DNA of 64,000 nucleotides. Origin: UBA12202 sp049595035. GTDB taxonomy: Bacteria; Pseudomonadota; Alphaproteobacteria; Puniceispirillales; UBA1172. The stretch is from assembly GCA_049595035.1 (NCBI GenBank), contig JBMYKD010000008.1, positions 19,837 to 83,836 of the forward strand. The letters are read 5' to 3'. Each line of letters begins with the position of its first letter. Position 1 is the first letter of the stretch. The notes under the pieces were generated by a model. The model had not been told where the DNA came from. It ran no database searches and worked only from the letters and a program-made list of their open reading frames with translations. Positions 62,095 to 64,000 of the stretch are shown here, in pieces. The translations under genes and the position numbers were made by a program.

Positions 62095-62391
62095 TCAGGT
62101 TGAAAGTGAGAATATATTTTCACCGGAAAAAGTCATGGTTTTAGGTGATAAGGTTTTGGTGAATTTGGTAATATGTTCGTCAATCAGTTTTTCCACTTCA
62201 TTCTGAGTATCTTTATCCGGAAAAAACCAGACCACTGTCAGAATATTTTTCTGAGACATATTTTTGAACGCATTGAAAGACACATTTTCTATCCCTTCAA
62301 GAAGGCTGGGCCATCTTGTTTTGAGGAGTGATTCAAACAATTCACATTCTTCGTCAGATGGAAAGGTTCTGATAAATATCTTAGTGTACAT
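62095..62391 (-). CDS. Hypothetical protein (98 aa), alpha/beta
   Basis: 98-aa soluble protein: MYTKIFIRTFPSDEECELFE, LLKTRWPSLLEGIENVSFNA, ILTVVWFFPDKDTQNEVEKL and IDEHITKFTKTLSPKTMTFS. The beta-alpha-beta-beta-alpha-beta pattern suggests a ferredoxin-like or dimeric alpha/beta-barrel fold. There are no catalytic motifs. GGAGGAAAC lies ahead of the start on the minus strand. It is convergent with ytoQ. Family not recognised. Confidence 0.6.
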   Translation of the reverse strand: MYTKIFIRTFPSDEECELFESLLKTRWPSLLEGIENVSFNAFKNMSQKNILTVVWFFPDKDTQNEVEKLIDEHITKFTKTLSPKTMTFSGENIFSLST

Positions 62392-62535
62392 AGTTTCCTC
62401 CCCAAATTCGAAATATTAATTATTTATAATATTATAACACCCTTAGCTTTTACCACCAGTCTTGCCAGAGCAAAAGTAAATAATCATAACCATGACATAT
62501 GCATGCCATGCCAACTGAAGCTTACGCACGAACCT

Positions 62536-63915
62536 TCACGCGCCGAAGAGTTTGCCTGGGTTGAGGATATCATCGGGGTCGAGCGCCTTCTTGACCGCGA
62601 TCATGACATCTACCGCCGGGCCCATCTCCTGCCTTAAATACGTCATCTTGCCCTGACCGATGCCGTGCTCACCGGTGCAGGTGCCGCCCATGGCAATGGC
62701 GCGTTCAGAAAGCCGTTCGGAAAATCCCTTGATTTTCGCCCATGTCTCCGCGTCGTCGGGAAGCGCCATCGGCAGCGTGTGAAAATTGCCATCCCCCACA
62801 TGGCCGACGATAGGTGAGATGATGCCGGTGGCCTTGATATCCTGGCAGGTTTCCTCAACACATTCCGCCAGCCGTGAGATCGGCACGCATACATCGGTCG
62901 ATATCCCTTGCGCCCCGGGCAGAAGCGACATCGCTGCCCAGAACGCATCATGCCGCGCCTTCCAGAGTTTACCCCGCTCTTCGGGATCTGTGGTCCATCT
63001 GAACGCATGCGGGGTGTGTTCGGCGGCGATATCTCCGAATAGCTCAGACTGCTCCCGCACGCCATTTTCGGTACCGTGAAATTCCAGTAGAAGCAAGGTT
63101 TCCTCCGGCAGATCAAGCCCCGAATACTGGTTGCAGGCCCGCACCTGCACTGCGTCCAGCAGCTCCATCCGGGCAACAGGAATACCATACTGGATGGTTG
63201 TGATCACTGCATTACAGGCGGCCTCAACGCTGGGGAATGAACATATACCGCCGGCGATCGCCTCAGGAATACCGTGGAGTTTCACCGTCAGTTCCGTGAT
63301 GATCCCGAGGGTGCCTTCGGAGCCGATGAGAAGACGTGTCAGATCATACCCGGCGGCGGATTTCTTGGCCCGGCTGCCGGTGCGGATTACCGTACCGTCT
63401 GCCATCACCGCCTCCAGCGCGAGGATATTGTCTTTCATCGTCCCGTAACGCACCGCGTTGGTGCCCGATGCGCGGGTCGCCGCCATCCCGCCAAGGCTGG
63501 CATTTGCGCCGGGATCAATCGGGAAGAACAGCCCCTTGTCACGAAGATGGGTATTTAGTGCCTCTCGCGTCACCCCGGGCTGGACCACAGCATCAAGATC
63601 ATCTTCATGCACCGCCAGCACCTTGTCCATGGCGTTCATGTCTATAGAAATCCCGCCTTTAGGCGCGTTCACATGCCCTTCAAGCGATGAGCCGACACCA
63701 AAGGGGATGACCGGGCAGTGATGCTCCTGGCAGACCGAGACCACCGCCGCCACGTCTTCGGTGGAATGGGCGAAGATAACTGCATCGGGCCGCTCGCTCC
63801 TGATCTGGGTCGTTGTGTGGCTGTGATGCTGGCGCACGCTTTCCGACGTTGACAGCCGGTCGCCAAAACGCTGCTTTAAAATATTAATGGCGGTTTCAAT
63901 TGAAGGGCTGGTCAT
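62536..63915 (-). CDS. FAD-linked oxidase, GlcD/D-lactate dehydrogenase type
   Basis: 459-aa flavoprotein of the VAO family. The FAD-binding part (about residues 30-215) has VIPFGVGSSLEGHVNAPKGG, DPGANASLGGMAATRASGTN and IGSEGTLGIITELTVKLHG. The C-terminal FAD-oxidase domain has IVGHVGDGNFHTLPMALP with the substrate/metal histidine, CTGEHGIGQGKMTYLR and LDPDDILNPGKLF. The layout fits D-lactate dehydrogenase (cytochrome), glycolate oxidase GlcD or D-2-hydroxyglutarate dehydrogenase; D-lactate is a reasonable guess. The gene is distinctly GC-richer than everything upstream, with long shadow frames. No glcE or glcF is visible. Confidence 0.88.
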   Translation of the reverse strand: MTSPSIETAINILKQRFGDRLSTSESVRQHHSHTTTQIRSERPDAVIFAHSTEDVAAVVSVCQEHHCPVIPFGVGSSLEGHVNAPKGGISIDMNAMDKVLAVHEDDLDAVVQPGVTREALNTHLRDKGLFFPIDPGANASLGGMAATRASGTNAVRYGTMKDNILALEAVMADGTVIRTGSRAKKSAAGYDLTRLLIGSEGTLGIITELTVKLHGIPEAIAGGICSFPSVEAACNAVITTIQYGIPVARMELLDAVQVRACNQYSGLDLPEETLLLLEFHGTENGVREQSELFGDIAAEHTPHAFRWTTDPEERGKLWKARHDAFWAAMSLLPGAQGISTDVCVPISRLAECVEETCQDIKATGIISPIVGHVGDGNFHTLPMALPDDAETWAKIKGFSERLSERAIAMGGTCTGEHGIGQGKMTYLRQEMGPAVDVMIAVKKALDPDDILNPGKLFGA

Positions 63916-63945
63916 TTCAGGGTTTCCCGGGCTTTCTGCTTTCCA

Positions 63946-64000
63946 TCAGATTTTAAGATCAAGGCGCGGCTTCCAGAAGGGGCGGAAGAGCTCGATTTTT
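63946..64000 (-). CDS. C-terminal end of an unidentified gene (cut by window end)
   Basis: A minus-strand frame enters from beyond base 64000 and stops with TGA at 63946. The visible 17 residues read KIELFRPFWKPRLDLKI. It ends 30 bases before the start of the flavoprotein gene on the same strand and shares its high GC, so the two may form an operon. Too little is seen to identify it. Confidence 0.35.
   Translation of the reverse strand, partial: KIELFRPFWKPRLDLKI

Noticed and set aside
62643..63188. 181-codon minus-strand frame inside the flavoprotein gene
   Set aside because: Alternative frame of the same strand created by high GC; the flavoprotein frame has all family motifs.

Overview
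The window is a continuous stretch of chromosome from an alphaproteobacterium. The evidence is the gene order (tolQRAB-pal-cpoB-tilS-ftsH-folP-glmM, hisZ-purA, and a complete dcw cluster running mraZ to ftsZ, then lpxC-bamD-recN-ligA), the RpoH-type sigma factor and a type-A RNase P RNA. GC is moderate (mid-40s percent by eye), intergenic gaps are short and many genes overlap by 4 to 14 bases. This resembles a marine, partly streamlined lineage such as the SAR116/Puniceispirillum group, but that assignment is an inference. I saw no tRNA, CRISPR array, insertion sequence or prophage.

Layout. 1-5252 (+): the Tol-Pal envelope-constriction system, beginning inside tolQ. 5242-11131 (+): tilS, ftsH, folP, glmM (tRNA modification, membrane proteolysis, folate, cell-wall precursor). 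11227-13720 (+): hisZ and purA. 13799-14422 (+): a small solitary N6-adenine methyltransferase-like gene with a CtrA-like site in front. 14445-16451 (-): rpoH and rluD. 16462-17204: two small membrane-protein genes. 17335-19014 (+): ettA. 19011-20418 (-): mlaC and mlaA, lipid-asymmetry genes. 20543-25471 (+): a UvrD helicase, prmA and an aminopeptidase P. 25480-49444 (-): ligA, recN, bamD, lpxC, ftsZ, ftsA, ftsQ, ddl, murB, murC, murG, ftsW, murD, mraY, murF, murE, ftsI, ftsL, rsmH, mraZ. Transcription runs from mraZ down to ligA, with 10-bp-spaced MraZ-type boxes in front of mraZ. 49762-50123 (-): rnpB. 50183-52789 (-): uup-like ABC-F gene and a TerB/J-domain (djlA-like) gene.

52881-62391 is more accessory. 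It holds a TusA-like sulfur carrier, a PlsC acyltransferase, a DUF2237 protein, two tiny genes (63 and 58 aa) leading into a TauE/SafE permease, an EamA permease, a cold-shock gene, a cytosolic-looking NMT1/THI5-type binding protein, a winged-helix protein followed by a 17-bp tandem repeat and a MASE1-like membrane protein, a small lipoprotein, a second TauE/SafE permease, a YtoQ-family protein and several small unknowns. From about 62520 to the end the GC content visibly rises. This block carries a GlcD/D-lactate-dehydrogenase-type flavoprotein gene and may be a recent arrival.

Functionally most of the window is a growth-and-division locus. dcw products make and polymerise peptidoglycan precursor and assemble the divisome, Tol-Pal/CpoB couple outer-membrane invagination to it, LpxC/BamD/Mla build and maintain the outer membrane, and FtsH and RpoH tie these to proteolysis and heat shock. 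No unmistakable new defence or biosynthetic system is present. The best leads are the solitary methyltransferase with its CtrA-like site, the DUF2237/micro-ORF/TauE cluster, the winged-helix/tandem-repeat/MASE1-like group, and the signal-peptide-less THI5-like protein.
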